A model generated the notes under the pieces. The model did not search any database. It worked only from the letters and a program-made list of their open reading frames with translations, and was not told where the DNA came from. A stretch of 64,000 bases of DNA from an uncultured Bacteroidales bacterium (GTDB taxonomy: Bacteria; Bacteroidota; Bacteroidia; Bacteroidales; Paludibacteraceae). Location: positions 1 through 64,000 of the forward strand of contig CALUOH010000028.1 in NCBI GenBank assembly GCA_944322025.1, read 5' to 3'. Below, piece by piece: positions 62,601 through 64,000 of the stretch. Numbering within the stretch: position 1 is the first letter of the stretch; every line of letters starts with the position of its first letter. A program made the position numbers and the translations under genes.

Positions 62601-64000
62601 GGCAGTGGAGACCACGGCGTTCGTGGAAGGAGGAGAGGTGGGCATAGACTTCCTGCAAACAAAATATTTCTTCTCCGACACTATAAAGGTGACCAAAGAG
62701 CTGATTTCATTCAACGACATATCCTTGACCGACACGGAGGGCAACCACGGGACGCTCAACGGACGGATAGAGCACTCGTATTTCCGTGACATGTCATACA
62801 ATATCGACATCTCCATGGACAATATGCTCGTGCTCAACACGGACAAAAAGAAGAGCGAAAGTTTCTACGGCAGGGCATACGCCACAGGAAGCGTGAATAT
62901 ATCAGGCAATGAACAAGGGACAAACATAAGTTGCAGGGCGACTACCAACAGAAATACCAAGGTGGTAATCCCAATGGACCAATACAGCGCGGCAGACAAC
63001 TCATTCATCACGTTCATATCACCCGATGACGACGAGACAGAAGAGATAGCGGCCATCGCAAAGCCGAAGTCCAACCTCATGCTCGACCTCATGCTGGACG
63101 TGACCCCGGAAGCCGAGATACAGCTGAACATCAACTCAAAATCGGGCGACATGATAAGAGCGACGGGCGGAGGCAGCATAAGAATTGCCTTCGACGTGAA
63201 CAGCTCAGACCTGAAAATGTACGGCACGTACAACATTGAGCAGGGGATGTATCTGTTCAATTTCCAGAACGCCATACGCAAATATTTTAACGTGCAGGAG
63301 GGAAGCTCACTCTCATGGGCGGGCGACCCGCTTTCCGCAGACATAAACATCAACGCATATTACCAGTTGACCGCCTCACTGTCAGACCTCATGCAGCCGG
63401 AGGAACTTGTCAACGTCAGCCGAACAAGCGTGCCGATACAGTGCGTGCTTAACCTGACCGGCAGTCTGACACAGCCAAACATCAAGTTCGACCTCAATCT
63501 GCCAAACTCGGACGAGGAGCTGAACCGCCTGCTGAAAAACAAGGTCAACACGACAGAGCTGATGAACCGCCAGATAATCAGCCTCCTGATATTGGGCAAG
63601 TTTACAGACCAAGAGTCGACCAACACGGCATCGATAATCAATCAGAACGAATTGTACTCGGTAGTATCGTCCACACTCTCATCACAGCTGAACAACTGGG
63701 CATCGCAGATGTTCACGAACTGGAACTTCGGACTTAATTTCCGCACGACAGGCGAAGGGCAGGACAGGACAAACGAATATGAGTTCAATTTTCTCTATAC
63801 GCCAAACGACCGTATAGTATTGAACGGCAATGTCGGATACCGCGATGATGTACTGTCCAGTTCTAAATTCATAGGTGACTTTGACTTTGAATATAAGCTC
63901 GTACGTTCGGGCAAACTGAGTGCTAAGGCATACACGCACACAAACGACTATCGCGAGTTTAAGAAATCGCTCACTACACAAGGCATAGGTCTTGTATTCC
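59659..64000 (+). CDS. tamB: TamB-like translocation/assembly module protein, 3' truncated
   Basis: A very long envelope protein (over 1440 codons in view, running off the window) of the TamB/AsmA-like superfamily, which bridges inner and outer membranes and moves phospholipid or helps barrel assembly. It has an N-terminal membrane anchor (KKTAKILTIVAISLTFLFVT), many beta-rich repeats, and the C-terminal DUF490 domain (from about 62.9 kb: TGSLTQPNIKFDLNLPNSDE, VLNGNVGYRDDV, KLSAKAYTHTNDYREF). The frame has a stop at 59644 and no ATG before residue ~88. The homologous start aligns to ATA at 59659 after a GAGGAG-like Shine-Dalgarno. TTG 59680 is the alternative. Confidence 0.9.
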   Translation, partial: MKKTAKILTIVAISLTFLFVTPVILLNNSKIQNYVVKRLTEWLTGELGTSVKIGHVNIRLPNRVGIERLYIEDLSGDTLLYAEDFYAHMRLRPLLKEGRIIISSVRLHDFYANLRTDTAGVSNMEFFIDYLNIKPNPDLRLHLEVEHVSLERGKVGYRDMRTPKGKEGVFSQGDMRIYDIGAELDIDFDKGNFLRGNIGKLTLREQSGFALDRMSLGFDLSDTVLSVSGLSAGTPRSWIAIERATLRPDSASERSRRLAQSACDLKISGSSLYLPDFKAFVPQFANMRERLTVSGSVNGKINNIKAEGIRVRYGNDITFECSAQASGLPKIGETFFYGDIRRLTFNRSSVQDIIGNLSGQPFVLPEETERLGSCTYKGNISGFIGNMVLYGNLNTGIGNVSTDVSLQADKEFKRLLINGKIGTDRLALGRLLPESGLGDAAFSITAKVQTGKQTAFNSLASIDIHHISYNSYRYKGINISGKISDKDFSGDISLKDKNGSLRFNGAVMLDKSYKYCHFTAAIDSVNFHKLHLTEEYPELRLSLKMDAAFEGSQWDNLNGSLSIDSIDIENHGERYTIDSLHVYSRNNGNNRVEIRSDLINGEMQGMYTVSSLKNSLLSIVSLQMPIIKSSTDIKEPGEENVFFYHIDIAPTDRLTHILDIPWSTTGQTTIHGQYDDINNTFIGRISVPQLSNGTTDINNIVLSVDNREKINLTFRAETKMKNDSLYAGLSINALNDTVMAAISIDNRRDSNMLNGEIITRTVLSCTQSDSLLVKMSILPSELIIKDQPWHIDRSEIVSDLKNFDIRKLKIHSAEQMIAIDGKASANKEDSISVELNQISLDYISELLPEETAKSLHFGGDVSGHASVKDVFGTPQLTADIYGDRFMFNKSYFGRLHATSYFDNELGSLVFGGTVVPEGEQDTSAVILGKYFFAKDSLDIVGKATGLDLQFLNYYLAGVLDEVRGKATGNVHIYGITKSKNVAVETTAFVEGGEVGIDFLQTKYFFSDTIKVTKELISFNDISLTDTEGNHGTLNGRIEHSYFRDMSYNIDISMDNMLVLNTDKKKSESFYGRAYATGSVNISGNEQGTNISCRATTNRNTKVVIPMDQYSAADNSFITFISPDDDETEEIAAIAKPKSNLMLDLMLDVTPEAEIQLNINSKSGDMIRATGGGSIRIAFDVNSSDLKMYGTYNIEQGMYLFNFQNAIRKYFNVQEGSSLSWAGDPLSADININAYYQLTASLSDLMQPEELVNVSRTSVPIQCVLNLTGSLTQPNIKFDLNLPNSDEELNRLLKNKVNTTELMNRQIISLLILGKFTDQESTNTASIINQNELYSVVSSTLSSQLNNWASQMFTNWNFGLNFRTTGEGQDRTNEYEFNFLYTPNDRIVLNGNVGYRDDVLSSSKFIGDFDFEYKLVRSGKLSAKAYTHTNDYREFKKSLTTQGIGLVF

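Overview
The window comes from a Bacteroidota chromosome, most likely order Bacteroidales. The evidence is the promoter style (TTTG about 19-20 bp before TAnnTTTG, seen upstream of many genes), weak Shine-Dalgarno sequences, a type IX secretion component (PorT-like) with a protein carrying a T9SS sorting tail, NfeD-FloA, the DUF4254, DUF4286 and DUF4494 families, and a 30-residue AURKAIP1/COX24-type protein next to HU and RNase G. No phage, insertion sequence, rRNA or CRISPR array is visible. The content is mainly housekeeping, so the unusual signals lie in promoters, intergenic repeats and one lipid/pigment-like operon.

0-5 kb: a plus-strand run of a 5'-truncated C69 dipeptidase, a T9SS-sorted protein and an M3 oligopeptidase, closed by a terminator. 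5.4-10.4 kb: minus-strand EEP hydrolase and two rhomboids, then HU (+), then glycosyltransferase 9 with DUF4254. 11-14.2 kb: three consecutive FKBP prolyl isomerases (cytosolic, lipoprotein, periplasmic). 14.3-22 kb: a ferredoxin too short for ordinary ORF lists, PorT-like barrel, tyrosine phosphatase, RecA, thiol peroxidase, FloA/NfeD, a TPR/propeller protein, RNase Z and a SPOR lipoprotein.

22.7-32.5 kb: a minus-strand set headed by a TetR regulator with a 32-bp palindromic operator: acyltransferase, ketosynthase, ACP, degenerate dehydratase, thioesterase, then (after an inserted repeat and glmS) FabG, a LolA-like carrier and a CrtI-like FAD oxidoreductase. This looks like an aryl-polyene/flexirubin-type envelope lipid pathway, but no ammonia-lyase or exporter gene is in view. 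32.8-37.9 kb: PfkB kinase, two identical tRNA-Asn genes, WalJ-like hydrolase, and an overlapping trio of barrel protein, metallophosphoesterase lipoprotein and Nudix enzyme.

38-47.8 kb: a 1012-residue TPR protein with an outer-membrane barrel, L21/L27, DUF4286-RuvC, a winged-helix regulator overlapping a membrane protein gene with twin palindromic operators, RsmE, and a META lipoprotein with a cysteine-rich tail. 48-64 kb: DUF4494, YggS, IorA/IorB, EF-P, a ZapB-like protein with ZapA, RNase Y convergent with RNase G, the HU/COX24 pair, and TsaD divergent from a very long TamB-like gene that runs off the window and appears to lack an ATG start.

Two dispersed intergenic repeat families, called A and B here, were found by eye. 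Family A is about 170-210 bp with five copies. Family B is about 75-90 bp with five copies. Neither matches a class I can name, and they are the strongest candidates for undescribed structure in this window.
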